A stretch of 64,000 nt of DNA from UBA7434 sp042090785 (lineage in GTDB: Bacteria; Pseudomonadota; Gammaproteobacteria; Pseudomonadales; UBA7434): positions 186,001 to 250,000 of the forward strand of contig JBELIP010000002.1 in assembly GCA_042090785.1 (NCBI GenBank), written 5' to 3'. This document shows positions 9,028 through 18,655 of the stretch, one piece after another (position 1 is the stretch's first letter; each line of letters begins with the position of its first letter). A program made the translations under genes and the position numbers. The notes beneath the pieces were generated by a model. The model searched no databases, had not been told where the DNA came from, and worked only from the letters and a program-made list of their open reading frames with translations.

Positions 9028-9087
9028 AAGATAATTAAAAGACGAATAAGAAACGAATAGAAATAAAATATAATTAAAAGGTATTCA

Positions 9088-9615
9088 ATGAACTTAAGTC
9101 CAGACCAACTCATTGCTAATATACTAAAAGAGCATCAGCCAAAAAATTTATTACTCTTTGGCAGTGAGCAGCCCCCAGCTGTAACGCAATATTTAAATTC
9201 ACAAACTGACAATATACAATTGCAAACCATTCAAAACGCGTCGTTACTGGCAGCTATAGATACACGATTTGATCTTTGCTTAATTGCACCCGATTTTATT
9301 GAACAAGACAAACAAAGCGCCATTGAATTATTAGCAGGTATTAGGAACCGTCTTTGCCATCATATTTATCTTTTTATCCCGCTTAACACTATTGATTCAG
9401 CAAAAACTCACTGGCAAGAAAGTGACTTATTTTCGCTGGGTTTAAAACGGCTTGCCGCATTTACACCAAAACCGCTCAATTCAAAAACGGCCGATCTTAG
9501 TGCGCCTATATTAAATTGCTTCGCCTATCAAATAGAGAATTACATTAAAAAACGTGATTGGAATAATGCAAGATTTTGGGCCAACCCAGAACAATTTGGC
9601 AAGCATTGGTGGTAA
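9088..9615 (+). CDS. DUF6231-like protein, coupled to arfB
   Basis: This 175-residue protein has a Rossmann-like beginning (KNLLLFGSEQP, then FDLCLIAPDF) resembling a degraded SAM-dependent methyltransferase fold, and a C-terminus rich in aromatic residues (RDWNNARFWANPEQFGKHWW). I place it with the DUF6231 family, known next to arfB in pseudomonads; this is from memory and moderate. Its TAA stop (9613-9615) directly abuts the ATG of arfB, indicating translational coupling. The context suggests a role near ribosome rescue or translation, but no function is known. Confidence 0.6.
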   Translation: MNLSPDQLIANILKEHQPKNLLLFGSEQPPAVTQYLNSQTDNIQLQTIQNASLLAAIDTRFDLCLIAPDFIEQDKQSAIELLAGIRNRLCHHIYLFIPLNTIDSAKTHWQESDLFSLGLKRLAAFTPKPLNSKTADLSAPILNCFAYQIENYIKKRDWNNARFWANPEQFGKHWW

Positions 9616-10029
9616 ATGATTACCATTACTGAACAACTGAGCATAGCTGAAGATGATATAGAGTTATCCGCAATACGATCTCAAGGTGCCGGCGGTCAAA
9701 ACGTCAATAAGGTTTCTACTGCGATTCATTTACGCTTTGACATTAACAACTCCTGCCTCCCCGATTTGTATAAACGTCGCCTACTCGCATTAAATGATCA
9801 GCGCATAAACAAAGACGGTATTATTATTATCAAAGCACAGCAATATCGCACTCAAGAAAAAAATCGTAGTGATGCGCTTTCCCGGCTAAAAAAATTAATT
9901 AAAACAGTCACTATAGAACAAAAAACCAGACGCCCAACAAAACCCTCAAGAAGCGCTCAGCGCCGAAGAATGGACAGTAAAACGCTACGTGGAAAAACCA
10001 AATCCTTGCGCGGTAAAGTCACCGACTAA
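9616..10029 (+). CDS. arfB: Alternative ribosome-rescue peptidyl-tRNA hydrolase ArfB (YaeJ)
   Basis: This 137-residue class-I release factor-like protein has the catalytic GGQ at residues 26-28 in the segment QGAGGQNVNK. Its C-terminal tail is strongly basic (about 100-137, with many Lys and Arg), which in the family inserts into the empty mRNA channel of stalled ribosomes. It hydrolyses the peptidyl-tRNA on non-stop complexes without needing a stop codon. The codon-recognition domain of RF1/RF2 is absent, as expected. It is translated directly after the DUF6231-like gene with no spacer. Confidence 0.93.
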   Translation: MITITEQLSIAEDDIELSAIRSQGAGGQNVNKVSTAIHLRFDINNSCLPDLYKRRLLALNDQRINKDGIIIIKAQQYRTQEKNRSDALSRLKKLIKTVTIEQKTRRPTKPSRSAQRRRMDSKTLRGKTKSLRGKVTD

Positions 10030-10391
10030 GTTTAACTATAACGCCTGCCTCCCTATTATTTGTCAACAAGTGATACTGACCTAATCGCATTACCTGCTGT
10101 CCATATTTATTCAAGCTTCATAAAGCTAAACCTTTTTCGCCTTGTTAGTTTCTAGCGCTTATAAATGCGACTCAGTCGCTCTACCTCAAAATGTTAATAG
10201 TGAAAAAATTTTCCAACGTTAAAAATAATCTTCACAATCAATAATCCCATTGAAAAACCTTCGGCCTATTTAAGACAAATGACCTATTAAAAAGTGCTCA
10301 AAATTTTTTCACCAATAAACGTTTACCCCCAAACCAAAACGCCCCAGCAATTGCCAGGGCGTTAGATATAATCAAAAGTTTTAAATAAAGT
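10030..10391. other. Intergenic region arfB-sucD (convergent)
   Basis: This 362-bp AT-rich gap lies between two convergent genes. I see no gene, tRNA or long repeat. The only clear element is the hairpin at 10338-10363, which fits the end of the suc operon. Confidence 0.5.
10338..10363 (-). terminator. Likely terminator of the suc operon
   Basis: A 7-bp stem AACGCCC/GGGCGTT encloses an interior that can pair further (GC/GC around AATT). Read on the minus strand it is followed by TTTTGGTTT, 28 bp beyond the sucD stop. The U-tract is short, so termination may be partial. Confidence 0.6.
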
Positions 10392-11264
10392 TTACCAACC
10401 AGTGATTTCTTTTAAACCAGCACCAATATCCGCTAAGCTACGAACCGTTTTAACACCAGCCGCTTCTAAAGCTGCAAACTTCTCATCAGCTGTACCTTTA
10501 CCACCAGCAATAATGGCACCAGCATGCCCCATGCGCTTTCCTGCAGGCGCTGTTACACCCGCAATATAAGAGACAACCGGCTTGCTTACGTTAGACTTAA
10601 TGTATTCTGCTGCTTCTTCTTCAGCAGTACCACCAATCTCGCCAATCATCACAATAGCTTCAGTCGCTGAGTCTTTCTCAAACAGCTCAAGAATATCAAT
10701 AAAGTTAGAACCCGGAATAGGATCGCCACCAATACCGACACAGGTTGTTTGCCCAAAACCTGCATCCGTCGTTTGCTTAACGGCTTCGTAAGTCAATGTA
10801 CCTGAACGTGAAACGATACCCACTTTGCCTGGCAAATGAATCGAGCCAGGCATAATGCCAATCTTGCATTCGCCCGGTGTAATAACGCCTGGGCAATTAG
10901 GCCCAATTAAACGCACACCTAATTGATCACAAGCAATTTTTGCATCCAGCATATCCAGTGTAGGAATGCCTTCAGTAATACAAACAATCAATTTTATGCC
11001 ACTGTTAGCGGCTTCTAGAATTGAATCTTTACAAAACGGCGCTGGCACATAAATAACCGATGCGTCTGCACCGGTTTCATTTACGGCTTCAGCAACGGTA
11101 TTAAACACAGGCAAACCTAAATGCTCTTGGCCGCCCTTACCCGGTGTAACACCACCGACCATTTGCGTACCATAATCAATCGCCTGCTGTGAATGAAAGG
11201 TCCCTTGGCCGCCAGTAAAACCCTGACAAATAACTTTAGTGTTCTTATCAATTAAAATACTCAT
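10392..11264 (-). CDS. sucD: Succinyl-CoA synthetase alpha subunit
   Basis: This 290-residue protein is full length for the alpha subunit. It has the N-terminal CoA-binding Rossmann domain (GFTGGQGTFHS), the LIGPNCPGVI segment, and the phosphorylated active-site histidine at residue 247 in the segment MGHAGAI. With SucC it converts succinyl-CoA to succinate with NTP formation in the TCA cycle. Its ATG overlaps the sucC stop by four bases (11261-11264), typical translational coupling. It is the last gene of the minus-strand suc block. Confidence 0.97.
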   Translation of the reverse strand: MSILIDKNTKVICQGFTGGQGTFHSQQAIDYGTQMVGGVTPGKGGQEHLGLPVFNTVAEAVNETGADASVIYVPAPFCKDSILEAANSGIKLIVCITEGIPTLDMLDAKIACDQLGVRLIGPNCPGVITPGECKIGIMPGSIHLPGKVGIVSRSGTLTYEAVKQTTDAGFGQTTCVGIGGDPIPGSNFIDILELFEKDSATEAIVMIGEIGGTAEEEAAEYIKSNVSKPVVSYIAGVTAPAGKRMGHAGAIIAGGKGTADEKFAALEAAGVKTVRSLADIGAGLKEITGW

Positions 11265-12430
11265 TGAGCACCTCCTGCTGCCTTAACCACTGACTCAGCA
11301 GCTTCTTTTAGGCTAGTTGCTGCAATGATATTAAGACCACTATCAGCTAATATTTTTGATCCTTTCTCTGCGTTGTTACCTTCAAGTCGAACAACAACAG
11401 GAACATCTACACCCACTTCTTCTACTGCACCAATAATGCCATCAGCAATTAAATCGCAACGGACAATACCACCAAAAATGTTAACCAACACGGCTTTAAC
11501 ATTGTCGTCCGATAAAATAATTTTAAACGCTTCTGAAACACGCTCTTTCGTTGCACCACCACCGACATCAAGAAAGTTAGCCGGTGAACCACCGTGTAAG
11601 TTAACGATATCCATAGTACCCATGGCCAAACCTGCACCATTCACCATGCAACCAATATTGCCATCTAATGCAACGTAGTTAAGATCCCATTGTGCTGCAT
11701 GGGCTTCACGCTCGTCTTCTTGTGAAGGGTCGTGCATTTCACGCAACTTAGGATGACGATACATGGCATTGCCATCGATACCCAGTTTTGCGTCGAGGCA
11801 ATGCAAGTTGCCTTCAGGCGTGATCACTAATGGATTCACTTCTAACAAGGCTAAATCACAGTCTTGAAATAATTTTGCTAAACCTAAAAAGATTTTAGTG
11901 AACTGTTTAACTTGGTCGTTATTCAATCCCAATTTAAACGCAAGCTCACGTCCTTGGTAAGGCTGGGCACCCACCAATGGGTCAATTTCAGCTTTTAAAA
12001 TTTTCTCTGGTGTTTCATGCGCCACGGTTTCAATTTCTACACCGCCTTCGGTAGACGCCATAAATACTACTCGACGGCTGCCACGGTCAACAACCGCACC
12101 TAAATAAAGCTCTTGAGCAATATCAGTACACGATTCAACCAAAATTTTACTGACTGGCTGACCATGCTCATCGGTCTGATAAGTCACTAAATTCTTACCA
12201 AGCCACTTTTGGGCAAACGCTTTAATGTCTTCTTTGCTCTTAAGCAGCTTAACGCCACCCGCCTTACCGCGACCACCCGCATGGACTTGAGCTTTAACTA
12301 CCCACTCAGTACCACCAATTTTATCTGCAGCTTCCGCTGCCTCTTTAGGTGTATCAACGGCATAGCCTTTCGATACAGGCAAACCGTACTCGGCAAACAA
12401 TTGCTTACCTTGGTATTCATGCAAATTCAT
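11261..12430 (-). CDS. sucC: Succinyl-CoA synthetase beta subunit
   Basis: This 389-residue protein is full length. It starts with MNLHEYQGKQLFAEYGLPVS, carries the ATP-grasp nucleotide-binding domain (VHAGGRGKAGGVKLLKS) and the C-terminal ligase domain with NIFGGIVRCD. It binds the nucleotide and succinate while SucD binds CoA. It overlaps sucD by 4 bp. The 156-bp gap to lpd upstream is wider than others in the block; a secondary promoter there is possible but I did not identify one. Confidence 0.97.
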   Translation of the reverse strand: MNLHEYQGKQLFAEYGLPVSKGYAVDTPKEAAEAADKIGGTEWVVKAQVHAGGRGKAGGVKLLKSKEDIKAFAQKWLGKNLVTYQTDEHGQPVSKILVESCTDIAQELYLGAVVDRGSRRVVFMASTEGGVEIETVAHETPEKILKAEIDPLVGAQPYQGRELAFKLGLNNDQVKQFTKIFLGLAKLFQDCDLALLEVNPLVITPEGNLHCLDAKLGIDGNAMYRHPKLREMHDPSQEDEREAHAAQWDLNYVALDGNIGCMVNGAGLAMGTMDIVNLHGGSPANFLDVGGGATKERVSEAFKIILSDDNVKAVLVNIFGGIVRCDLIADGIIGAVEEVGVDVPVVVRLEGNNAEKGSKILADSGLNIIAATSLKEAAESVVKAAGGAQ

Positions 12431-12586
12431 GAGTTAATTTCCAATTATGAAAAGAAAAAGTAAATGCTTAATAGAGCAGCTGTTTCGCTTAAAAACGGCG
12501 AGCGAATTTTCTCAAATTAAGAGGGGGTCGCGCAAGCGTGAATGCCGTTATATCGAATAGTTAATACAATATAAAGGCATTCAATA

Positions 12587-14041
12587 CTATTTTTTACGCG
12601 GTGGCTTATTAGGAATATGAATTGCGTGACCAGCAACGGCCAAAGCAGCTTCATGAACCGTCTCAGATAAGGTGGGATGACTAAACACCGTCAACGCCAA
12701 ATCTTCAGAACTGGCACCAAATTCAATAGCAACAACGACCTGCTGGACCAAATCTGCCGCGCTAGGCCCAATAATATGGCAACCTAAAATACGATCAGTC
12801 GCTGCATCAGCAATCATTTTAACCATACCGGTTGTTTCGTTAGCCGCCATAGCTCGACCACTGGCTGAAAAAGGAAAGGTCCCGACTTTGTAGTCATGGC
12901 CGGCCGCTTTCAGCTCTTGTTCGTTCTTACCGATCCATGCGATTTCAGGATGGGTGTAGATAACACCAGGAATGTTGTCGTAATTAATCTGGGTCTTTTT
13001 GCCTGCAATACGCTCGGCAACCATAACGCCTTCTTCAGAACCTTTATGCGCTAGCATTGGGCCACGAACAATATCACCAACGGCATAGATATCACGCGCA
13101 TCGGTTTCACACTGCTCATTAACAAATACAAAACCGCGCTCATCTAATGTCACACCGCAATCCGGTGCTAATAGGCTTTCACTTAATGGGCGACGACCAA
13201 CACAAACAATTAACTTATCAAACGTTTCTGATTTAGTACCAGAAGCATCGCTGTATTCAACCGTCACTTCACGCGCAGCGCCTTCACCCGTTACCGTTGT
13301 AGCAGTAACACGTGTACCAAGACGAATATCTAAGCCTTGTTTCTTAAAAACTTTTTTAGTTTCTTTCGCAATACTCATATCAACCGCAGGCAAGAACTCA
13401 TCCAATGCTTCTAACACGGTCACTTTCGCACCTAAGCGCGCCCAAACACTGCCTAACTCAAGACCAATAACTCCTGCACCAATAACACCTAAACGCTTAG
13501 GTACAGCAGTAAATTCTAAGGCACCCGTTGAATCAACAACAACATCATCAACTAATGGCGCTGGTGGAATAGCAACCGGCACAGATCCAGCCGCAATAAT
13601 AATGTGGTCAGCCTGATAAATGGCTTGCTCACCGGCTTCGTTTGTCACTTCAACTTGCTTGTTGGCAAGTAATTTACCCTTACCCACAATAGAAGTAACA
13701 CCATTCGCTTTAAACAAGCCGCCAATACCGCCGGTTAATTGCGTTACAATTTTTTCTTTACGCGCTAACATTTTAGCGACATCCATTTGCACTGAATCAG
13801 CACTGATACCGTGGATTTCAAAATCATGCTTCGCTTCTACATATTTATGACTAGAATCGAGTAACGCTTTTGATGGGATACAACCCACGTTTAAACATGT
13901 GCCGCCTAATTTAACGGCTCCCTTATTATCGACCCACTTTTCAATACAAGCTGTTTTCATTCCCAGTTGCGCACAACGAATAGCTGCAACATAGCCAGCA
14001 GGACCAGCGCCAATAACGAGAACTTGATATTTTTCCGACAT
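12587..14041 (-). CDS. lpd: Dihydrolipoyl dehydrogenase (E3)
   Basis: This 484-residue flavoprotein disulfide reductase has the FAD motif GAGPAGY (residues 11-17), the redox disulfide Cys49/Cys54 in GGTCLNVGC, the NAD motif GAGVIGLELGSVW, and the C-terminal His455-Glu460 dyad in FSHPTLSETVHEA. It reoxidises the lipoyl arm of SucB and passes electrons to NAD+. Its place between sucB and sucC makes it the dedicated E3 of 2-oxoglutarate dehydrogenase, as LpdG in pseudomonads. It follows sucB after 62 bp. Confidence 0.97.
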   Translation of the reverse strand: MSEKYQVLVIGAGPAGYVAAIRCAQLGMKTACIEKWVDNKGAVKLGGTCLNVGCIPSKALLDSSHKYVEAKHDFEIHGISADSVQMDVAKMLARKEKIVTQLTGGIGGLFKANGVTSIVGKGKLLANKQVEVTNEAGEQAIYQADHIIIAAGSVPVAIPPAPLVDDVVVDSTGALEFTAVPKRLGVIGAGVIGLELGSVWARLGAKVTVLEALDEFLPAVDMSIAKETKKVFKKQGLDIRLGTRVTATTVTGEGAAREVTVEYSDASGTKSETFDKLIVCVGRRPLSESLLAPDCGVTLDERGFVFVNEQCETDARDIYAVGDIVRGPMLAHKGSEEGVMVAERIAGKKTQINYDNIPGVIYTHPEIAWIGKNEQELKAAGHDYKVGTFPFSASGRAMAANETTGMVKMIADAATDRILGCHIIGPSAADLVQQVVVAIEFGASSEDLALTVFSHPTLSETVHEAALAVAGHAIHIPNKPPRKK

Positions 14042-14103
14042 ACTATTTATTCCAAATCAACAAAACTAAAATTAAGGTTTTTAAATAAGGCTTAGTTAAG
14101 CCT

Positions 14104-15339
14104 TTAAAGTTCCAGTAAAATACGGGCTGGGTCTTCAATCATTTCTTTTATTGCTACTAAAAACTGTACTGCATCTTTGCCATCAATTAATCGATGATCA
14201 TAAGAAAGCGCTAAATTCATCATTGGCAAGATTTTAACTTCGCCATTAACCGCCATTGGCCGCTCTTGAATTTTGTGCATACCTAAAATACCGGCTTGCG
14301 GCGGGTTTAAAATCGGCGTTGACATTAGCGAACCAAATACACCCCCATTAGTGATGGTAAAGGTTCCGCCTGTCATTTCTTCCATGCTGAGCTTGCCATC
14401 CATTGCCTTAGCGCCGTATTCACGGATTTTACTCTCAACGCTAGCCAAGCTCATTGCATCAGCATCACGCAGCACGGGCACCACTAAACCACGATCACTC
14501 GATACAGCAACGCCAACATCAAAATAACCATGGTAAACAATATCATCGCCATCAATTGACGCATTGACCGCAGGAAAGCGCTTTAATGCTTCGGTAGCTG
14601 CACGAACAAAAAACGACATAAAACCTAAACGGGTGCCATTATGGGTTTTTTCGAATTGCGCTTTATATTTAGCACGCAGCTCTATAACGGGCTGCATATT
14701 CACTTCATTAAAAGTGGTTAGCATTGCTGTGGTTTGCGATGCATTTAATAAGCGTTCAGCAATACGAGCGCGCAAGCGAGTCATTGGCACGCGGCGCTCA
14801 GGACGATCGCCTTCATTCAACACAGGCATAACGACAGCCGCTGTTGCACTTACAGGTGTTGTGCTTACAGGCGTGGCGGTAACTGCAGCAGCCGGCGCAG
14901 TTGAACCGCGTTTATCCAATACCGCTTGCACATCCTCTTTCGTCACACGACCGGCTTTACCCGTGCCCGTTACTTCAGCATCGGTAATATTATTTTCTGC
15001 CATCATCTTTTTAGCAGCAGGACTAATAATTAATTCACCCGTAGCTTGGTCAGCGGCTGGCTCAGTCACTGCGACAGCCGGTGCTGGCGCTTCGGCCACG
15101 GCACCTTGTTCAAAGCGCGCAATCAACTCATTACTCAGTATAACTTCGCCCTCGCCTTTAATAATTTCAGTCAACGTACCTTCAGAAGGAGCATTGATCT
15201 CAATCACAACTTTGTCAGTTTCAATATCAGCAATCAGTTCATCGCGCGCGCACGGCTCACCTATCTGTTTATGCCACGTTGCAATCGTGCCATCAGCTAC
15301 CGATTCAGGAAATGACGGAGCTTTGATTTCGATACTCAT
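14104..15339 (-). CDS. sucB: 2-oxoglutarate dehydrogenase E2, dihydrolipoyl succinyltransferase
   Basis: This 411-residue protein has one N-terminal lipoyl domain with the modified Lys43 in IETDKV, an Ala/Pro/Val-rich linker (about residues 80-100 and 143-172), the E3/E1-binding domain (about 105-140, ISPAAKKMMAE...GKAGRVTKEDV), and the C-terminal acyltransferase core with His382 and Asp386 in the DHRLIDG motif. It moves the succinyl group to CoA. It has the normal length and single-lipoyl layout of SucB. sucA lies 63 bp upstream. Confidence 0.97.
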   Translation of the reverse strand: MSIEIKAPSFPESVADGTIATWHKQIGEPCARDELIADIETDKVVIEINAPSEGTLTEIIKGEGEVILSNELIARFEQGAVAEAPAPAVAVTEPAADQATGELIISPAAKKMMAENNITDAEVTGTGKAGRVTKEDVQAVLDKRGSTAPAAAVTATPVSTTPVSATAAVVMPVLNEGDRPERRVPMTRLRARIAERLLNASQTTAMLTTFNEVNMQPVIELRAKYKAQFEKTHNGTRLGFMSFFVRAATEALKRFPAVNASIDGDDIVYHGYFDVGVAVSSDRGLVVPVLRDADAMSLASVESKIREYGAKAMDGKLSMEEMTGGTFTITNGGVFGSLMSTPILNPPQAGILGMHKIQERPMAVNGEVKILPMMNLALSYDHRLIDGKDAVQFLVAIKEMIEDPARILLEL

Positions 15340-15402
15340 AATTAAATGCTCTTGCTAATCAATATAAATGTCATACAAGCCCAAAGGCTATGCGCTAATA
15401 AT

Positions 15403-18261
15403 TTACTTATGCGAAAGCCCTAACGCTTCTGCTATAAGATTCTCTTGTTGCTGTAAATGCAAAGCCATATAGCCAGCAGCAGGTGATGCCGATGACTGAC
15501 GACCAGTAAAACTCAGGGGTAAATCTTTATCAATTAAATCTAACACTCGACGTAAGCGATGTTGGCTGTTGTACCAAGCTCCCTGATTTTTTGGTTCTTC
15601 CTGACACCACACCACACTTTCTAATTGGCTGTAATCAGCAATAACACTAAACATTTCAGCGTCAGGGAATGGATACAATTGCTCGATACGAATAATTGCA
15701 ACATTTTTAAGTCCATGCTCGCGGCGCGTCTCAAGCAATTCGTAATACACCTTGCCACTACAAACAACCAAACGATTGACATCGCGCGAAGCTAACTCAT
15801 CGGTCTCGGCAATAACGTTATGGAATTGACCTTCAGAAAAATCTTCTAAAGACGAAGCCGCATGTTTATGGCGCAACAAACTCTTCGGTGACATAACCAC
15901 TAAGGGGCGACGCAGTGGTCGTATTGCCTGACGACGCAACAAGTGAAAAATTTGCGCTGACGTTGTAGGCACACACACTTGAATATTTTGCTCGGCACAT
16001 AGTTGTAAATAGCGCTCTAATCTTGCCGATGAATGCTCCGGCCCCTGACCTTCATAGCCATGCGGTAACAACATCGTTAGACCGCATAAGCGCCCCCACT
16101 TATGTTCACCACTGGCAATAAACTGATCAATAACCACTTGGGCACCATTAGCAAAATCGCCAAATTGCGCTTCCCAAATAACTAAGCCTTTGGGGCTAGT
16201 AGTGGCATAACCATATTCAAAACCCAGCACCGCCATCTCAGATAAAAACGAATCGTAAATTTCAAAGGTTGCCGGTTCTTGAACAGCATTTTGTAAAGGG
16301 ATACAAACTTCGGCAGTGCTTTGGTCATGCAAAACAGCATGACGATGAGAAAATGTTCCTCGACCCACATCCTGCCCAGTCATGCGTACAGGATAACCTT
16401 GCTCTAACAGCGTGGCATAAGCCATGGTCTCGCCAAAGCCCCAATTACCATCCATTGCGCCCGCAGCCATTTTAATGCGGTCTTCAATAATTTTCATAAC
16501 CTGACGCTGCAAAACAAAACCGTCTGGTATTTGGTTAACCGTTTGCGCTAACTGCTGCAACTTCTCTAACGGATAACGTGTGTCGCCTCGTACTTCCCAG
16601 TCATGGGCAAGGTAAGGCGTCCAATCCACAAATAATTCTTCGTTAGGCTGCTTAACTAAACTTTTTACAACGTGATCACCATGCTCTAAGGCTTCGCGAT
16701 AATCATCTTCCATTTGACGAACTTGCACATCAGTAATAGAACCTTCGGCCACTAACTGACGGGCATAAATATCGCGCGTGGTGGCATGGTTTTTAATTTC
16801 GTCATACATTAACGGCTGCGTACCCGAAGGCTCATCGGCTTCGTTGTGTCCACGACGGCGATAACAAATTAAATCAATAACCACATCACGTTTAAACTGC
16901 TGACGAAAATCTAACGCCATTTGGGTAACAAACAATACCGCTTCGGGGTCGTCACCATTAACATGAAAAATTGGCGCCTGAACCATCTTCGCACAGTCAG
17001 TGCAATACTCCGTAGAACGCGCATCTTCAATTTTAGATGTCGTAAAACCCACCTGATTATTAATAACGACATGCACAGAACCGCCAGTTTTATAGGCACG
17101 CGTCTGCGACATCTGAAAAGTCTCCATCACAATGCCCTGACCGGCAAACGCCGCATCACCATGCATAATAATAGGAATAACTTGATCGCGATCGACATTA
17201 TTGCGACGGTCTTGGCGCGCTCTAACCGAGCCCTCAACGACTGGCGAAACAATTTCGAGATGCGAAGGGTTAAACGCTAACGCTAAATGTAATTCGCCGC
17301 CAGCCGTCATAATATTGGATGAAAAACCCTGATGGTATTTCACATCACCCGATGAATTAAATATCGCCTTGCCTTCAAACTCGTCAAACAACTCAGACGG
17401 CTGCTTACCAAAGGTGTTAATCAAAACATTTAAACGGCCGCGATGCGCCATGCCAATAACAACTTCTTTGGCTTCATAAGAACCGGCTCGCTGGACTAAT
17501 TCATCGAGCATAGGAATAAGACTTTCGCCGCCTTCCAAACCAAAACGCTTAGTACCTGGGTAGCGCGACCCTAAATATTTTTCAAAACCTTCGGCTGCGG
17601 TTAATCGTTCTAACACATGGCGCTTTGTGTCAACGCTATATTCCGGCGATGAACGAACGCCATCCATTCGCTTTTGAATCCAAACGCGCTGCTCGGTATC
17701 AACAATGTGCATAAACTCCGCACCAATCGAACCACAGTAGGTTTTTTCTAGCGCGGTAATAATTTCGCCTAGCGTAGCTTGCTCTTTACCAATATAAAAA
17801 ACACCGGTTTGAAAAACAGTATCAAAATCAGCAGCACTTAAATGATGGTAGGCAGGGTCTAAATCGGGCACATCTTCACGCTGCATAAGCCCAAGCGGAT
17901 CGATATTGGCTTTTTGATGGCCACGCTGACGGTAGGCGCTAATTAGCTGCACCACACGTATCTGTTTGCGCTCATGGTCGGTGGCTAGGCTATCGGCAAC
18001 CGTGGCACGCACAGCACCACGATTTTGCCGTGCTAACTCTAAGAAATGGGCACGCACCGTTGCGTGAGGAACATCCGGCTGGATATTGCCATTCACGCGC
18101 GGCAGCTTATCGAAGCAATCACGCCATTCTTGATCGACCTCATTAGGCGCTTCAAGGTACTTTTCGTACAAGGCTTCGACATAATCAGCATTGCCGCCAG
18201 AAATATAAGACGTGCGCCACCAGTGATCCATCGGGTGTTTCTGCAGGGGGGACTGCGACAT
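15403..18261 (-). CDS. sucA: 2-oxoglutarate dehydrogenase E1
   Basis: This 952-residue thiamine-diphosphate enzyme shows the E1o N-terminal segment (YVEALYEKYLEAPNEVDQEW), the substrate/ThDP site HRGRLNVL, the Mg2+/ThDP motif around HGDAAFAGQG, and the transketolase-like C-terminal half ending in AAGYMALHLQQQENLI. It decarboxylates 2-oxoglutarate and loads the SucB lipoyl arm. A 394-bp gap with a bidirectional terminator separates it from sdhB, so suc is probably transcribed from its own promoter, unlike the joint sdh-suc message of E. coli. Confidence 0.97.
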   Translation of the reverse strand: MSQSPLQKHPMDHWWRTSYISGGNADYVEALYEKYLEAPNEVDQEWRDCFDKLPRVNGNIQPDVPHATVRAHFLELARQNRGAVRATVADSLATDHERKQIRVVQLISAYRQRGHQKANIDPLGLMQREDVPDLDPAYHHLSAADFDTVFQTGVFYIGKEQATLGEIITALEKTYCGSIGAEFMHIVDTEQRVWIQKRMDGVRSSPEYSVDTKRHVLERLTAAEGFEKYLGSRYPGTKRFGLEGGESLIPMLDELVQRAGSYEAKEVVIGMAHRGRLNVLINTFGKQPSELFDEFEGKAIFNSSGDVKYHQGFSSNIMTAGGELHLALAFNPSHLEIVSPVVEGSVRARQDRRNNVDRDQVIPIIMHGDAAFAGQGIVMETFQMSQTRAYKTGGSVHVVINNQVGFTTSKIEDARSTEYCTDCAKMVQAPIFHVNGDDPEAVLFVTQMALDFRQQFKRDVVIDLICYRRRGHNEADEPSGTQPLMYDEIKNHATTRDIYARQLVAEGSITDVQVRQMEDDYREALEHGDHVVKSLVKQPNEELFVDWTPYLAHDWEVRGDTRYPLEKLQQLAQTVNQIPDGFVLQRQVMKIIEDRIKMAAGAMDGNWGFGETMAYATLLEQGYPVRMTGQDVGRGTFSHRHAVLHDQSTAEVCIPLQNAVQEPATFEIYDSFLSEMAVLGFEYGYATTSPKGLVIWEAQFGDFANGAQVVIDQFIASGEHKWGRLCGLTMLLPHGYEGQGPEHSSARLERYLQLCAEQNIQVCVPTTSAQIFHLLRRQAIRPLRRPLVVMSPKSLLRHKHAASSLEDFSEGQFHNVIAETDELASRDVNRLVVCSGKVYYELLETRREHGLKNVAIIRIEQLYPFPDAEMFSVIADYSQLESVVWCQEEPKNQGAWYNSQHRLRRVLDLIDKDLPLSFTGRQSSASPAAGYMALHLQQQENLIAEALGLSHK

Positions 18262-18655
18262 GCTCTTTTCTCAAAATTAGGTAGGAATTCTATAGATAAG
18301 TCTATCGGGAATAATGATTTGAACAAGCGAGAAAAATGCTAATTCTTCGCACAAAATTGAGTGTGGCGCTGACTTTTAGCCGAGGTTCGTGCACTTTTAC
18401 AAATCGAGCATGAAAAAACCATCATATGACTTTTTGCTAAGCCGCTCCAAACCTCGACCTTGCACATATGCAGCGCTTAAGTCACTCGCTTTTGCACAAA
18501 TATGAGTCAAATATTTTCTCGCTCAGATAGAGACTTGCAAACGCCAAAAAATCCACTCGTCACACCAAGATATAAAACTTTTGGCAAAAAAAAACCCATT
18601 TAAAAATGGGCTTTTTTACTCACTCAAACAAACGAGCCGCCAGCGTATTTTTGCG
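18262..18655. other. Intergenic region sucA-sdhB
   Basis: This 394-bp gap lies between two minus-strand genes. It holds the sdhB terminator (18586-18610) and, by position, the sucA promoter. I see weak minus-strand -35/-10-like pairs near 18290-18330 but none convincing. There is no gene. Confidence 0.5.
18586..18610 (-). terminator. Rho-independent terminator after sdhAB
   Basis: The 7-bp stem CCCATTT/AAATGGG has a 2-base loop. On the minus strand it is preceded by AAAAAAG and followed by nine T residues, 46 bp past the sdhB stop. A T-tract on the other side makes it potentially bidirectional. Confidence 0.8.

Noticed and set aside
14564..15358. 264-residue plus-strand open frame opposite sucB
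   Set aside because: It mirrors the Ala/Pro/Val-rich linker and lipoyl domain of sucB; composition is Ala/Ser/Thr-biased and there is no ribosome binding site. It is a shadow.
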